From the NCBI GenBank assembly GCA_050179645.1, contig JBFXEX010000038.1, forward strand, positions 1 to 47,122: a stretch of 47,122 nt of DNA. Reading direction: 5' to 3'. Under the pieces are notes generated by a model, which searched no databases, was not told the origin of the DNA, and saw only the letters and a program-made list of their open reading frames with translations. Both the position numbers and the translations under genes were made by a program. Shown here piece after piece: positions 15,869 to 25,900 of this stretch (position 1 is the first letter of the stretch; each line of letters starts with the position of its first letter). Source of the stretch: VAZQ01 sp050179645. Lineage in GTDB: Bacteria; Pseudomonadota; Alphaproteobacteria; Rhizobiales; Xanthobacteraceae.

Positions 15869-16135
15869 ATGCGGGAAGCTCTTACCCTTGATCCTTTCGA
15901 CCGCCGGGATACCACGAGCGCGGAAGTCATGAGCGCAGCATTCGAAGCAGCCTGGTCGTTGATGGGAACTTCCAGGGGCCGGCTCACGCCGAAGCAAGCT
16001 TGCGACGCGCGGGTGCGGCTTGCCCGCCTCATCCTGGAAAGGGTGGAACAGGGCGAGCGCGATGCTCTGCGCCTCGGGCGCTGGGCGATGGCTTCGCTCA
16101 ATGCCAACCCCACCTCCGCGAGGCACTATCTTTAG
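15869..16135 (+). CDS. Small helical protein (88 aa), unknown, probable stress gene
   Basis: From the ATG at 15869 the product is 88 residues, soluble and mostly helical: SAEVMSAAFEAAWSLMG, then LTPKQACDARVRLARLILERVEQGERDALRLGRWAMASL. Frames further upstream in the same phase lack a ribosome site and overlap the promoter candidate. Similar short proteins with an ARLILERVEQGERD-like segment are, from memory, common in Bradyrhizobium genomes but without a known role. The EcfG-type site upstream suggests co-regulation with its neighbours. Confidence 0.65.
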   Translation: MREALTLDPFDRRDTTSAEVMSAAFEAAWSLMGTSRGRLTPKQACDARVRLARLILERVEQGERDALRLGRWAMASLNANPTSARHYL

Positions 16136-16193
16136 TCCGTCCCGCTTTAGTCCGTTGCCATGTTTCGAGCGGGAGTGGCGTGTTGCTCCATTC

Positions 16194-16808
16194 TTACTTT
16201 TGTTTTCGCCCCGGGTAGTTCGATTGTTTGAGCAGCTTGGCAAGGTGCGCGGCGTTTGACGCCAGTACCGGCGTCCATTCGGCAACCGCTTTCGGCGTAG
16301 TGTCGAGATCGATGTAGTTCTTGCTCCCCATCGCTTCGCCGACCCAATAGGTGACGCCGCCGGTCGGGATGGTGAACCCCACTTCTGCGAGCGCCTGGCA
16401 GACTTCCGCGGCGACGTGATGCGCACCGTCCTCGTTGCCGACGACGGCGGCGAATCCGACCTTGCCGTAGCTCGGCATCCGCTGCATCTCGTCGCGCTCT
16501 CCCAGAAATGCGTCCATTCGCTCCAGCACGCGCTTGGCGACGCTCGACGGCTGGCCGAGCCAGATCGGTGAGCCGATAATCAGGATGTCGGCCGCCAGGA
16601 CCCGCTTGCGCAGGCCAGGCCAGTCGTCGCCGACCCCTTCGTCGGAGCTGACGCCCGGCTTGATGTCATAATCGACGACGCGCACGATTTCGCCTTCAGC
16701 GTCGTATTCCTGCAACGCCATGAGCAACTCGTTGAGCAGCTTCTCGGTCGACGAGGGAGACGGTGACGCCCTCAAGGTGCAATTCAACGCCAGGACTTTC
16801 AGTGACAT
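16194..16808 (-). CDS. Flavodoxin-fold NAD(P)H-dependent reductase family protein
   Basis: A 204-residue flavodoxin-like protein. The FMN phosphate loop is LNCTLRASPSPSSTEKLL at about residues 8-25. A WPGLRKRVLAADILIIGSPIWLGQPSS segment, typical of the NADPH-dependent FMN reductase/WrbA group, is at about 63-89. A later VVGNEDGAHHVAAEVCQAL flavin-binding segment and TYWVG follow. Such proteins reduce quinones or other acceptors and are often stress-induced. It is the only gene of the stress block on the minus strand; no EcfG-type site was found upstream of it. Substrate unknown. Confidence 0.85.
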   Translation of the reverse strand: MSLKVLALNCTLRASPSPSSTEKLLNELLMALQEYDAEGEIVRVVDYDIKPGVSSDEGVGDDWPGLRKRVLAADILIIGSPIWLGQPSSVAKRVLERMDAFLGERDEMQRMPSYGKVGFAAVVGNEDGAHHVAAEVCQALAEVGFTIPTGGVTYWVGEAMGSKNYIDLDTTPKAVAEWTPVLASNAAHLAKLLKQSNYPGRKQK

Positions 16809-16903
16809 GACAATTGTTTCCTTCAGGGCGCATTCGCTGATGCGTCACCGACGACAGAGGACGAACGCCGGCAACGCCCGGTGGTTCACTCGAAGAAATG
16901 CGT

Positions 16904-16945
16904 AAGTGCGAGTTCTTGTTTTGCCCGCGAATGAAACTCGCACTT
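16904..16945. repeat. Inverted repeat upstream of the glycosylase remnant
   Basis: AAGTGCGAGTT at 16904-16914 and AACTCGCACTT at 16935-16945 form a perfect 11-bp stem with a 20-base loop. It lies between the flavodoxin gene start and the glycosylase remnant. It may be a transcription barrier or the edge of a small insertion. Confidence 0.5.
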
Positions 16946-16955
16946 TTCGAGCGCG

Positions 16956-17150
16956 TTGCGGTCAGAGAAGAGGCTGCAGGACGGCGAAGTGCCAGAGTCG
17001 GATTCCGCGCATCCGCCGAACATTCGCACGCTCAAGCAATTGCGCGAGGCCGAAGCGGCATGCCGGCGCTGTCCGCTCTTCCGCGATGCGAGCGTAGGCC
17101 TGGGATACATCGTGCTCGCGTGGGGAACCCAAGCTAACTTCGTGCATTAA
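16956..17150 (+). pseudogene. Remnant of a uracil-DNA glycosylase (UdgX / family 4-like) N-terminus
   Basis: The frame contains IRTLKQLREAEAACRRCPLF followed by RDA at 17022-17090. This matches the N-terminal CxxC cluster region of iron-sulfur uracil-DNA glycosylases (family 4/UdgX), where a CxxCxLyxxAT segment begins the fold. After RDA the reading (SVGLGYIVLAWGTQANFVH, stop) has no family resemblance and the roughly 150-400 residues expected downstream are absent. This looks like a decayed or truncated gene abutting otsB. Evidence is one short motif, so confidence is limited. Confidence 0.45.
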
Positions 17151-17218
17151 CAAGGTGATTCGCCCGCGCCGAGGCCCATCTCTTGCGTGTGGCCTTGCCC
17201 CCAAAGACCGGTTCCCTG

Positions 17219-18034
17219 ATGACGAGCATCGCTTCGAAGCTACCCGTGGGCTTTGATCAGGTGGCATTCCTGCTAGATGTCGACGGAACATTGCTGGACC
17301 TGGCGCCGACCCCGCGCGAAGTGCGGGTGCCGCCCGGCCTGCGCGAAACGCTGTCGCGGCTCTGGCAACGCTCCGGCGGAGCCGTGGCATTCGTCAGCGG
17401 CCGGCAGATCGATGAGCTCGATCTTATTTTTTCTCCCCTGCAGCTGCCGGCCGTCGGCGGCCACGGCGCCGAATTGAGGCCGGTCGCGGACGGCGAGATT
17501 TCGAAATATGCCCAACTCGCGCCGCTCGACCCAAGGATCAAGCGCAGCTTCGCGACCATCGCAGAAATCGGCCAAGGCATCATTCTTGAGGACAAGGAAT
17601 ATTCATTGGCGATTCACTATCGCCTTGCGCCCGACAAGGGGCGCGCGGTCCTGCAGGCCGCGACGGCCCTGCTGGCCGACATGTCGGATTGCCCGATCGA
17701 GCTGCTGCCCGGCAAGTTCTTGATCGAGGTCAAGCAGGTCGGATTCGATAAGGCCACCGGCGTGCGCGAGTTGATGAAATTCGCGCCCTTCACGGGCCGT
17801 CGGCCGATTCTGCTGGGCGATGATATCACAGACGAAAGCATGTTTCGGGTGGCACCGGAATACGACGGGGTCGCGATTTCGGTCGGCGCGCGCCTGTCAG
17901 GCGTTTCCCATCACTTTGATGAGCCCATGACGGTGCGCCGCTGGCTCATGGAGCTTTCCCACCTGAAGGAGCCTGCGAGCATCAGCGATTCGATCTGCCC
18001 CCCGTCGATCGAGCCACAATACATTCCCTCCTGA
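17219..18034 (+). CDS. otsB: Trehalose-6-phosphate phosphatase
   Basis: OtsB removes phosphate from trehalose 6-phosphate to give trehalose. The 271-residue HAD-family protein has the nucleophile motif LLDVDGTLLD (aspartates at residues 20 and 22), SGR in VAFVSGRQIDEL, the GGHGAELR cap segment, FLIEVKQVGFDKATGV with its motif III lysine, and motif IV LLGDDITDESMF near residue 200. The ATG at 17219 was chosen; a GTG at 17183 would add 12 residues, and neither has a strong ribosome site. It is followed by otsA on the same strand 135 bases later. A weak EcfG-like site (GGAAC at 17119-17123 without a proper -10) lies upstream. Confidence 0.95.
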   Translation: MTSIASKLPVGFDQVAFLLDVDGTLLDLAPTPREVRVPPGLRETLSRLWQRSGGAVAFVSGRQIDELDLIFSPLQLPAVGGHGAELRPVADGEISKYAQLAPLDPRIKRSFATIAEIGQGIILEDKEYSLAIHYRLAPDKGRAVLQAATALLADMSDCPIELLPGKFLIEVKQVGFDKATGVRELMKFAPFTGRRPILLGDDITDESMFRVAPEYDGVAISVGARLSGVSHHFDEPMTVRRWLMELSHLKEPASISDSICPPSIEPQYIPS

Positions 18035-18081
18035 TCTCGCGCGGGTCGTCCTGGAAAGCGCCCGACGTCTGAGGCGGCGAC

Positions 18082-18106
18082 GGAACTTCTTGCTGCGTCG
18101 CACGTT
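18082..18106 (+). promoter_or_regulatory. EcfG-type promoter upstream of otsA
   Basis: GGAAC at 18082-18086, 16 bases, CGTT at 18103-18106: full consensus match, 63 bases before the otsA start. Confidence 0.65.
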
Positions 18107-18169
18107 ATAGTTTCGAGCGGTGGCTCCCATTGCCGCGATCGCCCATCGGTTCCATTGAGCAAACCCATC

Positions 18170-19708
18170 ATGGAGCAAATTTCCGCAGATCTTCACGAAA
18201 ACGGCCCGGACGGTCACGAACCGCCGAGTGCGTCCGTTATTGGGACCCGCCGAGCTTCGGGATCGGCCGGATCCGGGCGACTGATCGTCGTTTCCAATCG
18301 TGTCGCGGTGCCGACCGGAGGGACAACTCAGGCGGGTGGATTGGCGGTTGCGATCCGCTCGCTCATGCAGGACCGGCCTGGCATCTGGTTTGGCTGGAGC
18401 GGAAAGACCTCGAACGATCCAAATCTCGCAACCACGACCATTGACCGCGACAATCTGACCTACGTTCTGACCGACCTGTCGAAGAACGACTATGCGGAAT
18501 ACTACAACGGTTTCGCTAACCGCGTGCTCTGGCCGATTCTGCATTACCGTCTCGACCTTGCCGAGTTCCTGCGTCGCGACCTCAGCGGCTACCGTCGGGT
18601 GAACGAGCATTTCGCCAACGAGCTTCACCAACTGCTACGCGACGACGACGTCGTCTGGGTCCACGATTATCATCTTATCCCGCTCGCCCAGATGCTCCGT
18701 GAGCGCGGTCACAGCAACAAGATCGGCTTCTTCCTGCACATTCCCTTGCCGCCGCCCGAAATCCTCACCGCACTTCCGAATCATGAGAGCCTGATCCCGC
18801 AGCTTGGCGCCTATGATCTGGTCGGTTTCCAGACCAAGGCCGACGCCAACAACTGCGCCCGGTACTTTGAGAATGAATGCGGTTATCGGCCGCTCAGCGG
18901 CTTTCGCTTCCAGACACCGGAGCGTCAGACCCGTGTCGGCGTCTTTCCCATCAGCATCGAGACCGCCACCTTCAGCCGAATTGCGCGGCGGTCGGTCCGG
19001 TCCCCGATGGTCCGTAAAGTTGTGGAGAGCCTGGCCGAACGCGCAATGATCATCGGTGTCGATCGGTTGGACTACTCCAAGGGGCTTTCGCAGCGCCTGG
19101 ATGCCTACGACCGCTTTCTCGCGCTCCATCCCGAGTGGCGCAACAAGGTGACCTACCTGCAGATCACGCCGAAAAGCCGGTCGACGATCAGTGAATACGT
19201 GGACATGGAACGCGTCGTTGACACCGCGGCCGGGCACATCAATGGGACGTATGGCGAAGCGGCATGGACGCCGATCCGTTACGTCAACCAGGCGTACAGC
19301 CGCCAGGCGCTGGCAGGCCTCTATCGCGCGTCCCGCGTCGGTCTGGTTACGCCGTTGCGGGACGGGATGAATCTCGTCGCCAAGGAATACATCGCAGCGC
19401 AGGATCCGGACGATCCCGGCGTGCTGATCCTTTCGCGCTTCGCGGGCGCGGCCGACGAATGCTCGGCGGCCCTGTTGGTCAATCCGTACGATCCCGAACG
19501 GGTCGCGGCCTCAATCGCGCGCGCGTTGTCGATGCCGCTCGCCGAACGCAAGGAGCGCCATGACGCGCTCTATCGGACCATCGCCCGCAACGACGTCAAT
19601 TCCTGGGGCGAGCGGTTCCTCGAGGCGCTGACCGGTCCTCCCGGCAACCTCGCCTGCCGCCCGGCGTTGCCACTGCAATCAGGGATCCACCTCGAATTAG
19701 CCCAGTAA
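18170..19708 (+). CDS. otsA: Alpha,alpha-trehalose-phosphate synthase (UDP-forming)
   Basis: OtsA transfers glucose from UDP-glucose to glucose 6-phosphate. The 512-residue GT20 protein has RLIVVSNRVAVP and the glycine loop GGLAVAIRS, the WYG-like WFGWSGKT, WVHDYHLIPLAQMLRERG with the catalytic-type histidine and aspartate, GVDRLDYSKGLSQRLDAYD (phosphate and UDP contacts) and PLRDGMNLVAKEYIAAQ. The ATG at 18170 is used; an in-frame TTG at 18155 is possible and ribosome sites are weak for both. It has a 30-residue polar N-terminal extension before the fold. Its own EcfG-type promoter and the preceding otsB fit trehalose synthesis as an osmotic and desiccation response. Confidence 0.96.
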   Translation: MEQISADLHENGPDGHEPPSASVIGTRRASGSAGSGRLIVVSNRVAVPTGGTTQAGGLAVAIRSLMQDRPGIWFGWSGKTSNDPNLATTTIDRDNLTYVLTDLSKNDYAEYYNGFANRVLWPILHYRLDLAEFLRRDLSGYRRVNEHFANELHQLLRDDDVVWVHDYHLIPLAQMLRERGHSNKIGFFLHIPLPPPEILTALPNHESLIPQLGAYDLVGFQTKADANNCARYFENECGYRPLSGFRFQTPERQTRVGVFPISIETATFSRIARRSVRSPMVRKVVESLAERAMIIGVDRLDYSKGLSQRLDAYDRFLALHPEWRNKVTYLQITPKSRSTISEYVDMERVVDTAAGHINGTYGEAAWTPIRYVNQAYSRQALAGLYRASRVGLVTPLRDGMNLVAKEYIAAQDPDDPGVLILSRFAGAADECSAALLVNPYDPERVAASIARALSMPLAERKERHDALYRTIARNDVNSWGERFLEALTGPPGNLACRPALPLQSGIHLELAQ

Positions 19709-19886
19709 CTCGGGGTTGGCGCTGCAACCAACGCCGGCCGACACCCGCTAGGACGGCGCGCATTTTGCCGGTCATCCGGTCAGGCGAAGAGGAGCATCTG
19801 GCGCGATTAGACCCGCACCATAGTACCTAATGTAGGTGCCATAGCACCCCCGCTTCCAATCGTGGGCAAACCAAGCCTCTGCCGCC

Positions 19887-19911
19887 GGAACCAATCCCGC
19901 CGTGGAGCGTT
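19887..19911 (+). promoter_or_regulatory. EcfG-type promoter upstream of the kinase operon
   Basis: GGAAC at 19887-19891, 16 bases, CGTT at 19908-19911: full consensus match, 59 bases before the poly-HAMP kinase start. Confidence 0.65.
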
Positions 19912-19970
19912 TTGCTGCGTTCGCTAGGAATGCGCTCAAGAACGCGCAACTTGTTTTTGGGGGTCTCTGA

Positions 19971-22900
19971 ATGACTACGCGGCCGCGCCGGCTAAAGACG
20001 ACCGGAGCAAAGCGCTCTTCTGCAGTTCCCCAACTTTCGTTCGACCTGCCCCATCTTCTCTACGCCCTGGAGACGGTCCGGATGGGCGACTTCTCCGTGC
20101 GCCTGGCCGGAGACCAGCCCGGCCTTGAGGGCAAGATCGCGGACGTTTTCAACGAAGTTGTCGCCGCCAATGAGCGGATGTCCAAACAGCTTGAGAACAT
20201 CGGCCAGGTGGTCGGCCGCGAGGGACGGACACGACAGCGCGTCAGATTGGGCCTGACTGGCGGGGCCTGGGGCGAAATGGAGGTCTCGGTCAATACGCTG
20301 ATTGACGATCTCCTGTGGCCCACGCGCGAAGTGACGCGCGTGATCGGCGCATTTGCGCAGGGGGACCTGTTGCAGACCGTGCGCCTGGATGTCGACGGCC
20401 GCCCGCTGAAGGGCGAATTTCTGCAATCGGCGAATATCGTGAACACGATGATCCGGCAGCTCGGCGTGTTCACGTCGGAAGTGACGCGCGTTGCGCGTGA
20501 AGTTGGCACCGAAGGCAAGCTGGGAGGTCAGGCGCAGGTTCCGGAGGTGACAGGAGTCTGGAAGGAGTTGACGGAAAGCGTCAACTCCATGGCCTCCAAT
20601 TTGACCGCACAGGTCAGAAACATCGCGGATGTCACCATCGCCGTCGCCAACGGCGACCTTTCAAAAAAAATCACCGTCGATGTCCGCGGCGAAATCCTTC
20701 AGCTGAAGGAAGCGATCAACACGATGGTCGATCAGCTCCGATCGTTCGCCTCGGAGGTGACCCGTGTTGCACGCGAGGTCGGCACTGACGGCAAGCTCGG
20801 GGGCCAGGCGATCGTGCCGGGCGTGGCCGGGACGTGGAAGGACCTGACCGACTCCGTCAACGCGATGTGCGGCAACCTGACCGCGCAGGTACGCAACATC
20901 GCGCAGGTGACCACGGCGGTGGCGCGCGGCGACCTGTCGCGAAAGATCACGGTCGACGTGCGAGGTGAAATTCTCGAACTCAAAGACACCATCAACACGA
21001 TGGTCGATCAATTGAATGCGTTTGCATCGGAAGTCACCCGTGTCGCAGGCGAGGTCGGAACCGAAGGGAAGCTCGGCGGTCAGGCCGCCGTTCCGGGCGT
21101 CGCCGGCACCTGGAAGGATCTCACCGACAACGTCAACTTCATGGCCTCGAACCTGACCGCGCAGGTTCGCAACATCGCCGACGTCGCCACCGCCATCGCC
21201 CGTGGCGACTTGTCGAAAAAGATCACCGTCAACGTTTCGGGGGAGATCCTTCAGCTCAAGGAAACCATCAACACGATGGTGGACCAGCTGAACGCTTTTG
21301 CGGGCGAAGTCACGCGCGTCGCCCGCGAAGTCGGCACGGAAGGACAACTGGGCGGACAGGCGAACGTACTCGGTGTCGCCGGCACCTGGAAGGATTTGAC
21401 CGACAGCGTCAACTCGATGGCAAGCAACCTCACCGCACAGGTGCGAAACATCGCCGAGGTGACCACGGCGGTTGCGGGCGGCGACTTGTCGAAGAAGATC
21501 ACCGTGGATGTTCGCGGCGAAATTCTCGAACTCAAAGACACCATCAACACGATGGTGGACCAGCTCAACGCCTTCGCCGGCGAAGTCACGCGCGTGGCGC
21601 GCGAAGTCGGCACCGAGGGGAAGCTCGGCGGACAGGCCGTCGTGCGGGGCGTCGGCGGCACCTGGAAAGACCTCACCGACAGCGTCAATTCGATGGCAAG
21701 CAATCTGACCGGACAGGTTCGTAATATTGCCGAGGTGGCGACCGCCGTGGCGCAAGGCGATCTGTCGAAAAAGATCACCGTGAACGTCAGCGGCGAGATT
21801 CTGCAGCTGAAAGAGACCCTCAATACCATGGTCGACCAGCTGAATGCCTTTGCCGGCGAAGTGACGCGAGTCGCGCGCGAAGTCGGCACCGAAGGCAAGC
21901 TCGGCGGCCAGGCCGCAGTGCCGGGCGTGGCAGGGACGTGGAAAGACCTGACCGACAGCGTCAACTCGATGGCCGGCAATCTGACCGCGCAGGTCCGCAA
22001 CATTGCCGAGGTCACGACGGCGGTCGCCGGCGGCGACCTGTCGCGCAAGATCACGGTCGACGTGCGTGGCGAAATCCTGCAGTTGAAAGAAACCATCAAC
22101 ACGATGGTCGATCAGCTCAACGCCTTCGCCGGCGAAGTCACGCGCGTGGCGCGCGAAGTCGGCACCGAAGGAAGGCTCGGCGGCCAGGCCAGCGTGCCGG
22201 GTGTCGCCGGCACCTGGAAAGACCTGACCGACAGCGTCAATTCAATGGCCGGCAATCTCACCGCGCAGGTCCGCAATATTGCCGAAGTCACGACCGCCGT
22301 GGCCCGCGGCGACTTGTCCCGCAAGATCACCGTCGACGTCCGCGGCGAGATCCTGCAGCTCAAGGACACCATCAATACCATGGTCGATCAGCTCAACGCG
22401 TTCGCCTCGGAAGTGACGCGCGTCGCGCGTGAGGTCGGCACCGAGGGCAAGCTCGGCGGACAGGCGGGAGTGCCCGGCGTCGCCGGAACCTGGAAGGATC
22501 TGACCGACAACGTCAACTTCATGGCGTCCAACCTCACGGCCCAGGTGCGCAACATTGCCGAGGTCGCCACCGCGATTGCGAGCGGCGACCTGTCGAAGAA
22601 GATCACCGTCGACGTCCGAGGCGAGATTCTGCTGCTCAAAGACACCCTGAACACGATGGTCGAGCAATTGCGGTCGTTCGCCGCGGAAGTGACGCGCGTA
22701 GCGCGCGAAGTCGGAACCGACGGCCGGCTCGGCGGGCAGGCAGTGGTCCCGGGCGTCGGCGGCACGTGGAAGGACCTCACCGACAACGTCAACCTGTTGG
22801 CGGCGAACCTCACCACGCAGGTGCGAAACATCGCGGAGGTGACCACCGCCGTCGCGCGCGGCGACCTGTCGCGCAAGATCACCGTCGATGTGAAGGGCGA

Positions 22901-25900
22901 AATCCTGGAGCTGAAGAACACCATCAACACGATGGTCGATCAGCTGAACGCCTTCGCCTCGGAAGTGACGCGCGTCGCCCGCGAGGTCGGCACTGAAGGC
23001 AAGCTCGGTGGACAGGCCGAGGTGCCGGGCGTCGCCGGGACATGGAAGGACTTGACGGATACGGTCAACGTGATGGCGGCGAACCTGACCGAACAGGTGC
23101 GCGGCATCGTGAAGGTTGTGACCGCAGTCGCCAACGGCAACTTGAATCAATACCTGATCGTCAAATCCAAGGGCGAAGTCGCCGCTCTCGCCGAAACCAT
23201 CAACAACATGACCGGAACTCTGGCGACGTTCGCCGATCAGGTCACGACGGTCGCTCGCGAAGTCGGCGTGGAAGGCCGCCTTGGGGGTCAGGCGAACGTT
23301 CCGGGCACCGCCGGCACGTGGAAGGACCTGACCGGCAACGTCAACTTGCTGGCCGCGAACCTGACCACGCAGGTCCGCGCGATCGCGGAGGTGGCAACAG
23401 CGGTTACCAAGGGCGATTTGACCCGTTCGATTCAGGTCGAGGCGCGAGGAGAAGTGGCCGAGTTGAAGGACAACATCAACACGATGATCGGCAATCTGCG
23501 GCTCACGACGGCGCGCAATACCGAACAGGATTGGCTCAAGACCAATTTGGCCCGTTTCACCAACATGCTGCAGGGGCAGCGCGACCTGCAGACCGTCGGC
23601 CGGGTGCTGCTGAGCGAATTGACGCCACTGGTGGATGCGCAGTTGGGTGTCATCTATCAGGTGGAGGAGCAGGGCGAGAGGCACCTGCGCCTGTTGTCGT
23701 CGTACGCCGACGACGCAAATCATGGCCACGAGCGGCGCATTGAATTCGGCGCCGGCTTGATCGGGCAATGCGCGGTCGACAAGCGCCGGATGCTGGTCAC
23801 CGCAATGCCACCCCAGGCGGTGCCGATCGGATCGGCACTGTTCAAGACGATGCCGCAAAACGTGGTGGTGCTGCCGGTGCTGTTCGAAGGCGAAGTCAAG
23901 GCCGTCATCGAGCTTGCTTCAGTTTCGAACTTCACTGCGCTGCAACTGGCCTTTCTCGAGCAGCTCACCGACAGCATTGGCATCGTGCTCAACAGCATCG
24001 AAGCCACGATGCGGACCGAGAGCTTTTTGCAGCAGTCGCAGCAGCTCGCCGGCGAACTGCAGGCGCAGCAGAGGGAATTGCAGCAGACCAACGAGCAGCT
24101 TGAGCAGAAGGCCCAGCAGCTGGCCGAACAGAACGTCGAGGTCGAGCGCAAGAACCAAGAGATCGAACAGGCGAGACGGCAACTCGAGGACAAGGCCACC
24201 GAATTGGCGTTGACCTCCAAGTACAAATCGGAATTTCTCGCCAACATGTCGCATGAGCTGCGGACGCCGCTCAACAGCATTCTGATCCTCGGTCAGCAGC
24301 TGTCGGAGAACGCGGACCGCAACCTGTCGCCGAAGCAAGTCGAGTTTTCCCGGACGATCCACGGCGCCGGAACGGACCTTCTGAACCTGATTACCGACAT
24401 CCTCGACCTCTCCAAGATCGAGTCCGGCACGGTGGCGGTCGATGCCGAGGAGGTCGTGCTAAGCCATTTCATCGACGCAACGGCTCGGTCGTTCCGGCAC
24501 GAAGCGGACAACCGCCAGCTCGCGTTTGAGGTCGAGATCGATCCCAACCTGGGATCAACAATATCAACCGATCCCAAACGGCTGCAGCAGGTACTGAAAA
24601 ACCTTCTATCCAATGCATTCAAGTTCACCGACAAGGGATCGGTCTGCCTGAAGGTCGCAGCGGCGGTTGGCGGATGGTCGCCCGGCCATTCGCTTTTGAA
24701 TCAGTCGCCGGTGGTTGCTTTCGAAGTCGCCGATTCCGGAATCGGAATCCCGATCGAGAAACAGCGCATCATTTTCGAGGCCTTCCAGCAAGCCGATGCC
24801 GGCACCAGCCGTAAGTATGGCGGCACTGGACTCGGCCTGGCGATCAGCCGCGAGCTTGCCAATCTTCTTGGCGGCGAGATTCAGCTCAGGAGCACTCCGG
24901 GAATTGGCAGCACATTTACGCTCTTCCTGCCGTTGAAGTACGCCGGACCTTCGAACGGCATGCGCTCGACGGCGCCGGTTTCGGTCGAACGCAGCCGCGA
25001 GGAGCCGGTACAGCCCGATCTGCAACCGAGTGAATTTGTTTCCGACGATCGTTTCGATATCGCGCCTGGGGACGATATCCTCCTGGTTGTCGAAGACGAC
25101 CCCCAATATGCCGGCTTCCTTGCCGAACTGGCACGCCGCATGGACTTCAAGGTGCTGGTGGCGTCCCGTGGACTTGACGCTCTGGAGTTGGCCAAACAGT
25201 TCCAGCCGACCGCAATCTCGCTCGACGTGTTTCTGCCGGACATGCTTGGCTGGACGGTGTTATGTCAACTCAAGCAGAACCCGCTCACCCGCCACATACC
25301 GGTTCAAGTCGTGACCCTCGACGAAGACCGGCAGCATGCCCTGGCGTGCGGCGCGTTCTCATTCGTGACCAAGCCGACGACCGCCGATGGCGTTGAGGAC
25401 GCGATTCGGAGAATCACCGACTATGCCAAGCGCCGCCGCAAGCGGCTCCTTGTGGTTGAAGACAGCCCTGCGGAGCAACAGAGCATCCGGCAACTGCTCA
25501 GCTACGACGACATTGAGATTCACACCGCAGGTACCGGGCGCGACGCGCTGCAATGCCTGGTGGATCAGCATTACGACTGTGTCGTTCTTGACCTGCGCCT
25601 CCCGGACATGACCGGCTTCGAGGTCCTCGACGCGATCAAGCGCGACGAGCGCGTATCCGACGTTCCGGTCGTCGTCTTTACCGGCCGGGAACTCTCGGCC
25701 GAGGAGGACGCTCAGCTTCACACCATGGCGCGCAGCATCGTCGTAAAGGGCGTCGAGTCGCCCGAACGCCTGCTCGATGAGACTGCCTTGTTCCTGCATC
25801 GGGTCGTCACGGACCTCCCGCTTGAGAAGCGGCAGATGCTCGAACGGCTCACGGGGTCGGATGACGATCTGGTGGGCCGCACCGTTCTGCTGGTCGACGA

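Noticed and set aside
16440..16808. EcfG control of the flavodoxin gene
   Set aside because: No GGAAC-type element was found on the minus strand upstream of its start.
17119..17140. EcfG-type promoter for otsB
   Set aside because: GGAAC is present, but the -10 position reads CATT with no GTT at 16-18 bases; left out of the site list.
20478..23513. Regular 276-bp repeats as a satellite or CRISPR-like array
   Set aside because: The repeats are in frame and encode HAMP units with third-position variation; there are no unique spacers.
22242..23858. Long antisense open frames across the HAMP repeats
   Set aside because: They mirror the repeat unit of the coding strand, with no start signals or recognisable domain.
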